DNA of 64,000 nt, taken from Dermacentor variabilis. Lineage: Eukaryota; Arthropoda; Arachnida; Ixodida; Ixodidae. Below the pieces are notes generated by a model that did not search any database, was not told the DNA's origin, and saw only the letters and a program-made list of their open reading frames with translations. Every line of letters begins with the position of its first letter. The first letter of the stretch is position 1. Both the position numbers and the translations under genes were made by a program. Location of the stretch: contig NC_134569.1 of assembly GCF_050947875.1 (NCBI RefSeq), positions 207,628,127 to 207,692,126 of the forward strand. Reading direction: 5' to 3'. Of the stretch, positions 22,108-34,870 are shown in pieces.

Positions 22108-22426
22108 CGTTGATGATGTGTGGTGTTTTATGGCGCAAGGGCCAGGTTTGACCAAAGAGCGCCATGACAGGTGGTAATGTAGACGATGTATTGTGGATGA
22201 CATGCACAATGAACTCATCATGGTAGATGTGATATGGCTATAAAAGGGCCTAAAAAAACGTACGCTGTAAGTGGGGTGGAATATATAGGTCCTAAAATAA
22301 TGACGGTGACTAGGATGTGATGTGGGCTATGGCAATGGGCTTTCGTTAAAAGATGATGCAATAAAATATAACACTGACACCAGAGTTTCAAGAGAGCCCT
22401 TGAATGCAGGGCTGTTAATCGTGTGG

Positions 22427-25400
22427 TTAAAAGTTGCCTGGCCAGATGATTTTCAGTGTGTCCGTTTCGGCTAAAAACTCTAAGACTGTTTGCAGATAAA
22501 AAAGCGGTTCATCGCTAAGAAAAAATGCAGGGTGAAGGGGTAAATTGTCGCGATATTCAGCAGGAAAATACTTTTTCCTCTCTGTTTCTATTGCAGGGCA
22601 CTGAAGAAGAACATGGAGGACTGTGAGATTATTGCCGCACTTTACACAAGTTGGAGGATCGCCCCCAGTCAAGAGATGAGAGTGGGTGCCGTATGTGTGG
22701 CCTATCCTTAATCGGCAAAGTACTTCCTTGTACCTTGCTATTTTCCCATTTATCCAGTTCCCCAGTTTCTGTTTTATTAGGTGAAGCTTATTCATTGCTT
22801 GTTTATCCCATTCGCCTTGCCAATGATTCCTCAGTTTACTGCGTAGAAAAGGCTTTAGGTCTGTGGCAGGGATGGGGATATTTGAATCTGTATCGCTAAA
22901 AGTTACTGACCCAGCGCTTTCGTCAGCAGCTTCGTTGCCTTTTATACCTTTGTGACCAGGTATCCAGCATATGACAATCACTTGATTGCACATATATAGG
23001 GAGCACAACAGACTGTACAGCTCACTAAAAACTGAGTTTTTATATTTTCTTGGTCTAATTAGGGCTCTTACTACACTTAATGAATCTGTAAATACAATAG
23101 CCCTAGCAAGTTTTGTGAGCCTTATGTTTTGAACAGCCGACAGTATAGCGTAAGCTTCAGCTGTAAATATACTTGTGTTTGGATTTAGTGCTCCGGATAC
23201 TGAAAATGAAGGTTCCAGAGCTGCGTAGGAAACTCCTTTAGAGGACTTGGAAGCGTCTGTATAATATTCTGTACAGAAGTACTTCTCCTGAAGTTCACGA
23301 AAATGGAATTGTATATGTGCTTCTGGTGCCCTCTTAGATATTTCTACGAAAGAGACGTCGCATTCTATGGTCTGCCATTCCCATGGTGGGAGCAGGCGAG
23401 TGGGTGTCATTAGGACATTCTCTGGGACTAAGACACCTGTTTCTTCTGCCAGTGTTGTCAAACGAAGGCTCAGCGGAGGTCTGTCTAATAGGTGGGCGGT
23501 TACGAAATAATCTGGCTGTAGACACTTCATGAATAGATGAGTGACATGGATGGTGCACGTCTGATTTGACCTTGAGAGCATAGGAAAAAGTTAAATATGT
23601 CCTTTGGAGATGTAATGACCATCCATTACTCTCCACATACAGGCTTTCTACGGGACTTGTCCTAAAAGCGCCTGTAGCCAGGCGTATACCCAAGTGGTGA
23701 ATGGGATCTAGCATCTTTAAAGCACTAGGCGCAGCAGAGCTATATGCTATTGCTCCATAGTCGAGGCAGGACCGTATAAGGCTTTTGTAGAGGCTCAAAA
23801 GGCATCTCCTGTCACTTCCCCAAGATGTGCGGGACAAGAGCTTTAGTAAATTCATTGTCTTCAGACATCTCGCTCTCAGATACCTAAGGTGAGGGACAAA
23901 TGTTAGTTTCGAGTCTAAGATTATTCCTAAAAATTTATGTTCGTGGCTAACAGATAGCCGTTCTCCATTAAGATAGATAGTAGGGTCAGGTAATATGCCT
24001 CTCTTTTTAGAAAATAGAAGGCATGTGATTTTTTGGGGGTTTAACCTGAATCCATTCTCGTTAGCCCACTTAGATATTTTGTTTAGGCCAAGCTGCATAT
24101 GTCGCTCACAGATAGAAATATTGCATGATTTAAATCCTATCTGTACGTCATCCACATATACTGAATAAAACATTGTTCGTGGTATGACGCTATGGAGGGA
24201 ATTCATTTTTACGATGCAGAGCGTGCAGCTCAGTACACCACCTTGTGGCACACCTGTTTCCTGCGTAAATTGACGAGATAGTACTTTACCAACCCTCACA
24301 CGGAACGTACGATTAGACAGGTAGCTTTGGATCAGATTCAAGAGATTGCCTCTGACACCCATACAAGCCAGATCACGAAGAACTCCATAACGCCAGGTTG
24401 TGTCGTATGCCTTTTCCATGTCTAAAAATACGGCTAATAAAAACTGCTTGTGCACGAAGGCATCTCGGATATTCGCCTCCATACGGACAAGGTGATCTGT
24501 CGTACATCTACCCTCCCTAAAACCACACTGCAAGGGGTCTAGTATTTTATTACTTTCAAGATAATGAATTAGGCGTCTGTTTACCATTTTCTCAAAGAGT
24601 TTGCATAGGCAGCTTGTCAGGGCTATAGGCCTGTAGCTGCAGACCGAAGTTGGATCCTTGCCCTCTTTGAGAATAGGTATTGGGACTGCTTGCTTCCAGG
24701 CAGATGGAGTGTAACTGGCAGAGAATATGGAATTAAAGAGTGATAGTAGTGTTTTGTGTGTTTCGGCGTGTAGGTGTTGAATCATCTCATAAACTATTCG
24801 ATCGCCTCCAGGAGCTGATTTATTGCAACAGTTCAGTGCAGCCTGAAATTCCACCATGCTAAATGGTCGGTTGTATGCTTCATTTTTATTTCCTTTCCGG
24901 TTCAGAGGCTGTCGTTCCGCTCGTTGCTGATATCTAAGAAATGTATCTGAGTAATGGGATGAACTCGAAATGTACTGGAAATGTGCCCCTAGCGAATCAG
25001 CTTGGTCCTCAATAGTGTCTCCTTGTGTGTTTGCTAAAGGTAGAGGGTGAGTTTGGCGGCCTTTTATTTTGTTGACCCTATTCCAGGCTTTCCGTTCGTC
25101 TGTATATGAATAGATGCTACTGATGTATTTTTGCCAACTTTCTCGTTTGGCCCGGCGGCGTGTTCTTCTACCTAGTGACTTTATTTTCCTATAATTGATA
25201 AGATTTTCGGCAGTTGGAGATTCGCGAAGGTGACTCCAAGCCTTATTTTGATTTTTACGCGCTTCTTTGCACTCCACATTCCACCAGGGAACACGTCGCC
25301 TAGTGGCCGGGTGATCCATTTGATTCGCATTTGACGCCGCATCAACAATAAATGCTGTCAGATATGCCACGGCGTCATCAATAGGAAGTGCAGAGATGTC

Positions 25401-26148
25401 TTCCCAGGTCATGCGGGTGAGTTCTTTATAACGCTTCCAGTCGGCTGACTCGACTATCCAGTGGGGGACGCATGAGGAGCATCGATCATGATTTGTTGAT
25501 ATTATGAAAATGGGAAAATGGTCGCTGCCATATGGATATTTAAGCACGTTCCACTCAAGATACGGTACGAGTGTACCAGATGCAATAGTTAAATCGATCG
25601 ATGAAAATGTTTTGTTTGCCACGCTATAGAATGTAGGCTCTTTATTATTTAGTAAGCAGGCACCTGTAGTGAAGAGGAAGCTTTCTACTAAGCGTCCCCT
25701 GGCATCACAACGACAACCTCCCCAAAGAGTGTTGTGTGCATTGAAATCTCCGACGACAATATAAGGTTCGGGCAGTTCATTAAAAAAAGCTTTGGAATTC
25801 TGTTTTTGAAAGATGGCAGTTCGGGGGGATGTATAATGAGGAAATTGTTACTAGTTTATTAAACAGTATCGCACGGACGGCAACTGTCTCTAGGGGTGTT
25901 TTAAGCTGTAATTGCCGGCAAGCAACACCCTTATCTACAATTATTGCCACACCGCCAGACGAGGCAAGGGCGTCGTTGCGGTCTTTTCGGTATATGGCCT
26001 ACTGCCGGAGAAAGTTCGTGTGTGAAAGATTAAGATGTGTTTCTTGGACACACAGCACCTTTGGACTGTACTTATGTAAAAGTTCCTTAATGTCGTCTAG
26101 GTTGTGGAGTAGACCCCTGACATTCCATTGTATTATCTGTGTATCCAT
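22427..26148 (-). pseudogene. LINE A ORF2: endonuclease, reverse transcriptase, RNase H (three main lesions)
   Basis: ORF2 starts at ATG 26148, overlapping the ORF1 stop by 16 bases. The endonuclease begins 'IIQWNVRGLL' and has QETHL and GDFNAH. It is interrupted by TAG at 26001-25999 and a frameshift near 25780. The long open part 25622-23334 covers the endonuclease end (YGSDHFP), RT with SYRPIALTSC, DMEKAYDTTWR and YVDD (about 24157-24146), and the thumb. A frameshift near 23475 leads into RNase H (23581-22427), with catalytic D (YYTDASK), E (FTAEAYAI), D (FTDSLSVV) and D (NEAADE) all present. A C-terminal Cys/His motif (CVKC..N.TVLHVLLQC) closes the protein. All catalytic residues survive; only the frame is lost. 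Confidence 0.88.
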
Positions 26149-27324
26149 GTTGTTTGTGTGAATATCTTCCGGACGCGCTCGAGGGAGCTACGCCGTTCCT
26201 TGGGCGTCTGAGACGCCATGTTTGTGCTCGTATCCATCACCTCGTCTGAGGCGGTGGATACTACCCGCGGAGCGGGCACTTTCGTGGTAGTGGTGGGCCG
26301 ATCTGCACCGGCAGTGGCCCTGGGTTCAACAGGCCCGGACGTCTGCTGGCCCTCATTTGCGGGAGACGGAACAGCGCTGGCTGTTCCAGTCAGGGGGGCG
26401 GATGGCGTGACCGCCGTCACTCTCCGAGTGACTTGGGCGGCCGCCGAACGATGTGGCGCTGCCCCCCGGCGCGCCACATCGGTGTAAGAAGGACTGGTCT
26501 GATTGTTGGAATAGAAACGCTTGCGTGCCTCTGGGAAAGTCAGATTTAGTTTCACCTTGAGTTCTATTATTTGTTTTTCTTTTTCCCACGAAGGGCGGGA
26601 TCGCGAATAAGCAGGGTGGTCTCCTTCACAGTTGGGACAGTGGGTTGCTGAACTGCAAACATCAGAAGTGTGTTCGATGGAGCTACACTTGCCACAAGTA
26701 GCACGCCCTCTGCAGGTTTGGGACCCGTGCCCAAAACGTTGACATTTAAAACATCGACGCGGGTTTGGAATGTATGGCATGACACGTAGCTTGCAGTAAC
26801 CGGTCTCGATTAATTGATTCAGGAAGAATGCTGGTTCCAAAAGTTATGATTATATGCCTAGTTGGTATTTCTTTGTCATCTCGCCTTATTTTTATCCTTT
26901 GTACCTTGACGACGTTCTGTTCTTGCCATCCTTCTAGTAATTCAGTTTCGGTAAGTTCGATAAGGTCATCTTCCGAGATGACACCACGCACTGTATTCAT
27001 CGACCTGTGTGGTTCTACAGAAACGGGAATGTCCTCAAACGCTACAAGTTTTGAGAGTTTGTCATATTGTGGCTTGTCGCGAACTTCTAGTAGAAGATCG
27101 CCACTTCCCATCTTCGTTACTTTATAACCTGGGCCTATTGCTTCAGTGATAGATTTGGCTACAAGAAATGGTGATATCATCCGGACTGTCTTCGTTTCGT
27201 GCTGACTGTGGACAACGTGGTATTTAGGAAAGGTCACTTTCGGTTGCATGAAAAAGTTGAACTGTTCATCGGTGCGCCCCCTCTTCAGGGAGCGATCAGG
27301 TAATAGGGGAAAAGCTTCAGCCAT
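26133..27324 (-). pseudogene. LINE A ORF1: gag-like protein with three CCHC knuckles (one frameshift)
   Basis: The ATG at 27324 (MAEAFPLLPD) opens a frame that breaks near 26830 and resumes to the TAA at 26135-26133. The N-terminal half resembles ORF1 of LINE C throughout (ISPFLVAKSITE, GDLLLE, ETELLEGW). Zinc knuckles follow: CFKCQRFGHGSQTC, CGKCSSIEHTSDVC and CPNCEGDHPAYSRS with its final Cys changed. A Pro/Ala/Thr-rich tail ends the protein. ORF1 would bind the element RNA. Its last codons overlap the ORF2 start. Confidence 0.85.
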
Positions 27325-27838
27325 AAAAAATTTGAAAATTCGGTGGCGATGTTGGCCACCCACCACCGAGCCCAACAAGGGGACGCTACAAGATTGGAAG
27401 CCTGCAGATGCCAGCCATGCATCGCCACTATAACCGAATATAATATACCCAAGGTTGGATAATTAGACCAGGTTAACCCTTGCTGCCAGGAAATACGGAA
27501 GTAATAAGAAGTGAGGAGAAGAGAGGAAAGATGAAAAAGGCGAGAGAGAAAGATGAAGATTGGAGAGGATGACAGGAAACGGCGACTGCCGATTTCCCCA
27601 GAGTGGGTCAGTCCGGGGGTGCCGTCTACGTGAAACAGAGGCCAAAGAGGTGTGTTGCCTCCGCCAGGGGGCCTTAACGGTCCAAACACCCAGCATCGGC
27701 TCAACCCCCAGGATCCCCTTTTCCCCGGACACGGCTAAGCCGCGCACGGCTACGCGCGGGAGGGTCCAACCCTCGTGGGCTCGGGTACGTGGTGTCGCAA
27801 CACACCAAACGCCTGCTGACGCAGACGCCCCTGCGGGG

Positions 27839-29177
27839 ATATCGAGAAATGTCGATAGGAAGAACTGTTTATGTATAAATGCGTCCCGGATATTTACTTG
27901 AACACGTACGAGATGATCGGCTGTAGAGCGCCCTTTTCGGAAGCCGCACTGGTAAGGATCAAGCATTTTGCTCTGTTCAAGGAAATGAATGAGTCACCGA
28001 TTTATCATTTCTCAAAAACCTTACAAATGCAACTTGTGAGCTCTATCGGGCGGTAACTTGCCACTGAGGAAGGGTCTTTGCCTTGTTTCAAAACAGGGAC
28101 CACAATGGCTTCCTTCCATGCGATTGGAAGGTACCCTGCATCCCAGATGGTGTTGAAAAGTGTGAGTAGTGTAACTTGTGTATCATTGTGTAAGTTTTTG
28201 AGCATTTCATACATGGTTCTATCAGACCCTGGTGCGGAGCTCTTGCATGCGCTCAAGGCATCTCTCAATTCGGCAATACTAGAAGGACGGTTGTAAGGCT
28301 CATTCTCTCGACTTTTTCTTGTTAATGGCTTCTATTTGTGTGTATTTGAGAAAGGATCGTGAATAATTTGTTGGACTTGACACGCTCTCAAAATACTTCC
28401 CAAGTGATTCTGCCTGGTCTTGCAGTGTATCACCCTGTGTGTTTACCAGAGGGAGTGAATATGTTTGGCGACCTCTAATTCTATTAACCCTGTTCCAGGC
28501 TTTGGCCTCATCTCTAAATGAGTTAATACTCGATAAAAACTTGCGCCAACTTTCTCTTCTGGCCTGTAGGCGGGTTCGCCTGCCTTGGGACTTCATTTTT
28601 TTAAAGTTGACAAGATTCTCAGCAGTGGGAGAAGCGCGCAGCAACCCCCACGCCTTGTTCTGATTCTTACGAGCGATCCTACATTCGCCGTTCCACCACG
28701 GTACACGTCGTTTGCATGCCAAACGACTCACTTCGGATATGCATTTTGATGCGGCATCTATTATGAATGCTCTAACATACTCCACAGCGGCATAAATTTC
28801 TAGAGAAGACATATCAGCCCATGAGATGCTAGATAGATTTCGAAATTTCTCCCAGTCGGCTGTATCTATCTTCCACCTAGGAGCTTGTGGGGGAAATTCA
28901 TTTTCTTTAGATGTTCTTAGCAGTACGGGGAAGTGATCGCTCCCGTAAGGATTGCTCATAACTTCCCATTTGAGTTCGGGCAGTATAGATGCGGAAACTA
29001 TACTAAGATCTATTGACGAAAAGGATCTGTTTGCAAGAGAGTAATATGTGGGTTCTTTCTTATTTAGAAGGCACGCTCCAGAAGAAAAAAGGAACTGTTC
29101 AACGAGACGACCTCGCGCATCTATACGAGAGTCACCCCACAGGCAGCTGTGCGCATTGAAATCCAGCGCAGTACGAA
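27839..29177 (-). pseudogene. LINE B: endonuclease end and first part of RT, cut at both ends
   Basis: Same family and strand as A and C. The 5' end starts inside the endonuclease at DFNAHSCLWG (about 29160) after the R1 repeat, and reads open through YGSDHFPV to 28300. After a frameshift it covers SSAPGSDRTMYEML and SYRPIELTSC (28268-28005). A stop and another shift lead to YQCGFRKGRSTADHLV, ending at TFLDI where LINE A's 5' end begins (27838). The rest of the RT is absent from the window. Confidence 0.85.
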
Positions 29178-29433
29178 CCAGCGCAGCACGACGCGATAAT
29201 GAAACAACTGAAGCTCCAAAGCGCGCGCGGTGCAGAGTCGAGCGAAAACGAAACCTGTCGACCACGCATACTACTGAAAGGTAACGTCAAAATGTTATTT
29301 TTTCTTAGAATCGAACAGAAGTAGACAAGTAGCTTTTTCTTCCGTCTTATAACCTAATGAAATGATCTTTTTAATACGAGTAGTTCAGTACTAGTGACAT
29401 AAATTATGATGAGGAGTGCCTTCGTCATCGGGC
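29178..29433 (-). repeat. Dispersed repeat R1, copy 2 (inverted relative to copy 1)
   Basis: This is the reverse complement of 20715-20985 over its whole length with indels. It separates LINE B from LINE J and supplies a misleading N-terminus (VDRFRFRSTLH...) to the open frame entering LINE B. Confidence 0.8.
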
Positions 29434-30737
29434 TAGTACCGGAATGTCGCTGGGGGTCTCAAATCGTGTCATGCAATGCGTGTCAAGACTCGTGTTTTCC
29501 CTGCGCTGCGGTACTATTTCTGTGACCACTTGATCGATTCCCGTGTCCACATAAGTGTGGTCTATTGTGGTGAGGTGTTCGCTCTTGAGTGTGGCCCTAT
29601 GTGCTTCTGCTGCTGCATGAGTGTGATACTCGGTGATTTTCCTGCTTCCTGTAAAGCTATTACGTACAGTGGTGTGTCTTGTTTCGTATTGTACTGCAGC
29701 AGCGTCGCCATCGTGCGAGTGAAGCCACAATTCCACTGCCAAACGGTGATCCCTTCATTTTGATCATTAGGTTTTCTGGCCATTTTGATCCTCTTGTAGC
29801 ATTTGCTGGAGGGCTGCCTCTCTGTGTGAATAGACTCGCAGCTTCTTATGGCGTTGATCGTTTACAAGAGGGGTGAAAACCTTGTGTAATTGCGTTATCA
29901 TGTGCCGGAGCTCGTCGAAACTCTTCCCCATTTGCACATGTGCTCTTGGATGGCTTTCCTGTTTTCCTGAATACCGCTTTTGCAAGCCGTTACTCTCGGT
30001 TTGAAGTCTGAACGCGCTGTCGGATCCGGCTCGGGCAGCGTCTCGGTGTTCATTTCCTCGACCTTCTCGTCCATTATCGAGGTAGAGGAGGCGCGCTGCG
30101 GCGGCGGTGGCGGTGTTCGCGCAAGCTTTCTTGTTCTGGTGGCTTGTTTCGGCTTCGTTCCTCCTTTAGTTGTGCGTGAAATTCAGCTATCTCTAAGCGC
30201 AGTTTCTGCACTAGGGCCGCAAGCGCTTGTGCAGTGTTGTTAGTGTTTGTGTCTCGTGGTGGCTGTACGTGTTGCTTGGTTTTGTCATTTTGTCTCTGTG
30301 ATTTAGGGAGGCAGCGTTCTGCCCAGCTCACTTGTTCCTGGGAGCATACAAGACTCAGGGTCTTCGACCTACTGCCCGACCTGGTTCTGCTCTTGGACCT
30401 GGATATGCTGCCGCCTCGCTGTTGCGATGCCATCCTGGGTTTGGACCTGGAGCGCGTCCGAGATCAGGATTGCTGTCTGCGACCCTTGCTCGGTTGTTCC
30501 ATCGTGGTGTTTTCTTTGTGTGCCTGTTCCCTGTGCGACGAGCGCGGCGCAGGTAGCAGTCTCTTGGGGCATTCATCCTACGCCATCGCATGATCGCCGT
30601 CCCACAACGAACATTTGAGTTTACACTCGTGTCCATCACTAGGTTGTGCTGCACGGCATCTTTCGCAGGTGGGTTTGTCCGGGTGCGGGCAAACGTCGGC
30701 TCGATGCCCCATTTAATGGCATGCGTTGCATACCTTT
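29434..30737 (-). pseudogene. LINE J, downstream part: gag zinc region and start of endonuclease
   Basis: Minus strand. The gag zinc region comes first (GHRADVCPHPDKPTC then CRAAQPSDGHECKLKC, about 30715-30625). An Arg/Ser-rich stretch and a coiled-coil-like helix (LAALVQKLRLEIAEFHAQLK) follow, ending with several stops near 29890. ORF2 then starts 'GITVWQWNCGF' (about 29750) with a Gly/Arg change in the usual WNCRG word, and runs to 'DTGIDQVVTEIVP' before truncation near 29434. The copy is split by LINE C; its upstream part is at 36669-37560. Confidence 0.75.
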
Positions 30738-31093
30738 GATGATGATGTGTTGTGTTTTGTGGCGCAAGGGCCAGGTTTGGCCAAAGAGCGCCATGACACG
30801 TGGTAATGTTGACGATGTACTATGGAAGATGTGACTTGGCTGTAAAGTGGCCTAAAAATATTCGCTGTAAAGTGCATAAAATCTATGGGCTATAAAATTA
30901 TGGCGATGATTAATGACGAGTACTATGAACATTAAAATCCATCGTAGAAGGATGATGCAAAATATAAAATATATAAGATGGTAAAATTACTTGGTGCACT
31001 GCTGCCTCGCCAGAGCCCTTGAACCACAAGGGCCTAGAGGCATGTCCTATTCAAAATAATTATCACAGCACCATCCTCTGAAGAGAGGAGACG

Positions 31094-34000
31094 CTATGAA
31101 CGTATGGGGCTAACAACATGCAACACAACATCTTTCAGATAACTTAGCACTGCGTTGGTGTCAAATAGCGGTTCTGGGCCGAGTAACATTACTGGATGAA
31201 GGGGGATCTGCTGCCGGTATGCAATGGGAAAATGTTTCGTTCTTTCAGATTCGGCTTTCCGACACTCCAGAAGGACGTGGAGGACGGTGAGCCTCTCCCC
31301 GCATCTACCGCAGGTTGGAGGCTCATTTCCGGTGAGTAAAAAGTTATGTGTGCCAAATGTGTGTCCTATTCTTAGACGACAGAATAGGACCTCTGTCCGG
31401 CGTGATTTTGTTACGGAAGGCCAGAATCCTAACTGTGGCTTTATCACGTGGAGCTTATTATTTGTTTCCGCGTCCCATAGGCGTTGCCACTGGTTCCGTA
31501 GTTTCCTCCGTAAGAAGGGCTTCAGGTCTGTGACAGGAACTGCAGCGGTGGGATTAGCAGAATGTGATGCAACTGACGTGGCCATCTGGTCCGCCACAAC
31601 GTTACCTTCGATGCCCCTATGACCTGGCACCCAGCATATGATGACATGTTGATTACGTATATACGCTTCACACAGAGCAGAATAGAGTTCGTTAATTACC
31701 GGATTTTTGTGGTTAGAGAATGCCATCAAGGCCTTCACAACACTAAGGGAATCCGTATATATGACTGCTTTCTGGAGTTTTGATTTCCTGATATGCTTCA
31801 CAGCCGACAATAGTGCGTAGGCTTCAGCCGTAAAGATACTAGTTTCCGCATGCAGTACATCGGTTTCCGAGAAGGATGGACCGACGGCCGCACAGGACAC
31901 CCCGTCGTGTGACTTCGATGCGTCTGCGTAGAACTCCGTGCAGGAGTGTTTGTGCTGGAGTTCCCGGAAATGCATTTGGATTTCAATCTCTGGAGCGTTT
32001 TTTGTAACTTCCATGAAAGATGTATCGCATTGTATCAACTACCACTCCCAACGAGGTAGCAGCTTGGCTGGATGCATTAGGCGAAGTTCGAGGAGTGGAA
32101 CATGCATTTCATGACTAAGCTCCCTCACACGCAGCGAGAAAGGCTGTCTTACGCAAGGACGATTACGAAACAGTGTAGCATATGCCATATCATTAATGGT
32201 GTTGAAACAGGGATGTTCAGGATTAGAGTGGACTTTCAAAAAATATGTTTGGCTGATGTATGTTCTCTGGATATGAAGTGACCACTCATTCGATTCTGCA
32301 TATAAACTTTGTACGGGACTCGTTCTGAAAGCTCCTGTGGCTAAACGGATACCCAGATGGTGAACAGGGTCTAGCATCTTTAGCGCGCTCGGGGCGGCAG
32401 AGTTATATACCACGGCACCATAATTTAATCGTGACCGGATGAGGCTCTTATAGAGATTCATTAGGCACTTCCTGTCACTACCCCACGTAGTCTGGGATAG
32501 AAGTTTCATTATGTTCATTGTTTTTAGACACTTTTCTTTAAGATGTTTAATGTGTGGGACGAAAGTGAGTCTATTGTCAAGTATAACACCTAGAAATTTG
32601 TGCTCTTTGTTTACAGGTATATGTTGTCCACACATTTCCAAGCAAGGATCCTGAACCAGGCCTCTCTTCCTTGTAAACAGCACGCAAGAACTCTTTGGAG
32701 GGTTGATGTTAAAACCATTTTTCTCTGCCCACCCTGACACCTTGTTCAAACCATGCTGTACCTGTCTCTCGCATACTGCGAGGTTACAGGATTTGAAGCC
32801 TATTTGAATGTCGTCCACATAGACAGAATATAAAATGGCCGGTGGTAATCCTTACCACCGAAGTACGAAGTGTTGTCATCTTAACAATAAAGAGTGTGCA
32901 ACTGAGCACGCCACCCTGGGGTACACCGGTTTCTTGTATAAAAGGACGTGACAGCACATTGCCTACTTTCACCCGGAAGGTACCATTGGACAAGTAGCTT
33001 TTTATTACGTTTAACATATTACCATGAATGCCCATTTCTGACAAATCTCTCAAGATTCCGTAGCGCCAGCTCGTGTCGTACGCCTTCTCCATATCGAGGA
33101 ATATCGAAAAGAAAAACTGTTTGTGTACAAACGCGTCACGAATATGTCCTTCAATACGTACAAGATGGTCGGTTGTGCAGCGCCCTTCTCGGAAGCCACA
33201 CTGATAGGGATCAAGCATTTTGTTTTGTTCAAGGAAATGAATGAGTCGCCGATTTATCATTTTTTTCAAAAACCTTACACAGGCAGCTTGTAAGAGCTAT
33301 CGGACGATAGCTTGCCGCCATGGATGGGTCTTTCCCCTGCTTCAATACAGGGACCACAATTGCTTCTTTCCATGCAGTTGGAAAGTATCCTGCAGCCCAA
33401 ATAGTGTTAAAAATTGTGAGTAGTGTAACTTGGGTGTCATTGTGTAGGTTTTTGATCATTTCATACATGATTTTGTCAGAACCCGGTGCGGAGCTCTTGC
33501 ATGATCTCAAGGCAGGTCTGAACTCGGCAATACTAAATGGACAGTTGTATGGTTCATTCTTTCGACATTTTCCTATTAGCGGCTTACATTCTTCTGTTTG
33601 TTTGTATTTGAGGAAGGATTCTGAATAATTTGTTGAACTTGACACGCTCTGAAAGTGCTCCCCAAGTGAGTCTGCCTGGTCTTGCAGCATATCACCCTGT
33701 GTGTTTACCAGAGGGAGTGAATATGTTTGTCGCCCTCTAATTCTATTTACGCGGTTCCAGACTTTCGCCTCATCTGTAAACGAGTTAATACTTGATAAAA
33801 AGTAATGCCAACTTTCTCTTCTGGCCTGCCTGCGGGTTCTCCTGCCTTGAGATTTTACTTTCTTAAACTTCATAAGATTCTCTGCAGTGGGGGAAGCGCG
33901 TAGCAACCCCCACGCTTTGTTCTGTTTCTTACGAGCAATCCTACATTCGTCGTTCCACCACGGGACACGCCGTCTGCATGCCAAACCACTTCCTTCAGAT

Positions 34001-34824
34001 ATGCATTTAGATGCGGCATCTATTATGAACGCTGTAACATACTCCACAGCGGCATCAATTTCTAGAGAAGACATATCAGCCCATGAGATGCTAGATAGAT
34101 TTCGAAATTTCTCCCAGTCGGCTGTATCTATCTTCCACCTAGGAGCTTGTGGGGGAAATTCATTTTCTTTAGATGTTCTTAGCAGTACGGGGAAGTGATC
34201 GCTCCCGTAAGGATTGCTCATAACTTCCCATATGAGTTCGGGCAGTATACATGCGGAAACTATACTAAGATCAATTGACGAAAAGGATCTGTTTGCAAGA
34301 GAGTAATATGTGGATTCTATCTTATTTAGAAGGCACGCTCCAGAAGAAAAAAGGAACTGTTCAACGAGACGACCTCGCGCATCTATACGAGAGTCACCCC
34401 ACAGGGAGCTGTGCGCATTGAAATCGCCAAGAACAACGTAAGGTTCTGGCAATTGATCAATAAAGGATTGGAATTCATGCTTCGCTAATTTGTAATGTGG
34501 GGGTACGTAAAGCGAGCAAATGGTGACGAGTTTATTTAGAAGAACAGCTCGAACCGCCACTGCTTCGAGGGGCGTTTGTAGCTGTAAACGCTGACAGGAG
34601 ATACTTTTATGAATTAAAATGGCAACACCGCCTGATGATACGACAGCATCATCGCGATCTTTGCGGAACTTGACATACGGTTGGAGAAAGTTTGTGTGTT
34701 GTGGTGTTAAGTGTGTTTCCTGTAGACACAGCACTTTTGGATTGTGTTTTTGGACAAGCTCTTGTACGTCATCAAGGTTCCTAAGAAGACCTCTGACATT
34801 CCATTGAATTAATTGTGTAGCCAT
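31094..34824 (-). pseudogene. LINE C ORF2: endonuclease, reverse transcriptase, RNase H (2 frameshifts, 1 stop)
   Basis: ATG at 34824 opens 531 codons. They cover the endonuclease (WNVRG at 8-12, QETHL near 36-40, GDFNAH near 138-143, SDHFP near 205) and the first RT motifs (SSAPGSDKIMYEM, SYRPIALTSC). A frameshift near 33250 leads to RT palm (DMEKAYDTSWR, PQGGVLSCTLF) and a second near 32850 reaches YVDDIQ (about 32825-32808) and the thumb. A TAG at 32038-32040 interrupts just before RNase H (31970-31094), which keeps YADASK, FTAEAYA, YTDSLSVV and a VVADQ residue. The C-terminal motif is CGRCGERLTVLHVLLEC. Full length would be about 1,240 residues. It is dead in cis but all catalytic boxes are intact. 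Confidence 0.9.
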
Positions 34825-34870
34825 CTTGGAAGGAAATAAGTGCTGTGTGTATGGAAAAGGATGTGTTGCC

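Larger units (their letters stand above)
22111..27838 (-). mobile_element. LINE A: near full-length I/Jockey-like LINE
   Basis: The element is about 5.7 kb, minus strand. The 5' UTR starts at 27838 with ccccgcaggggcgtc, then ORF1, an overlapping ORF2, and a 3' UTR ending '...ggcccttgcgcc' and a (CAT)n-like tail at 22111. The 5' end adjoins LINE B in mid-RT. No matching target-site duplication is seen at 22110, so one flank has been rearranged. Confidence 0.85.
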
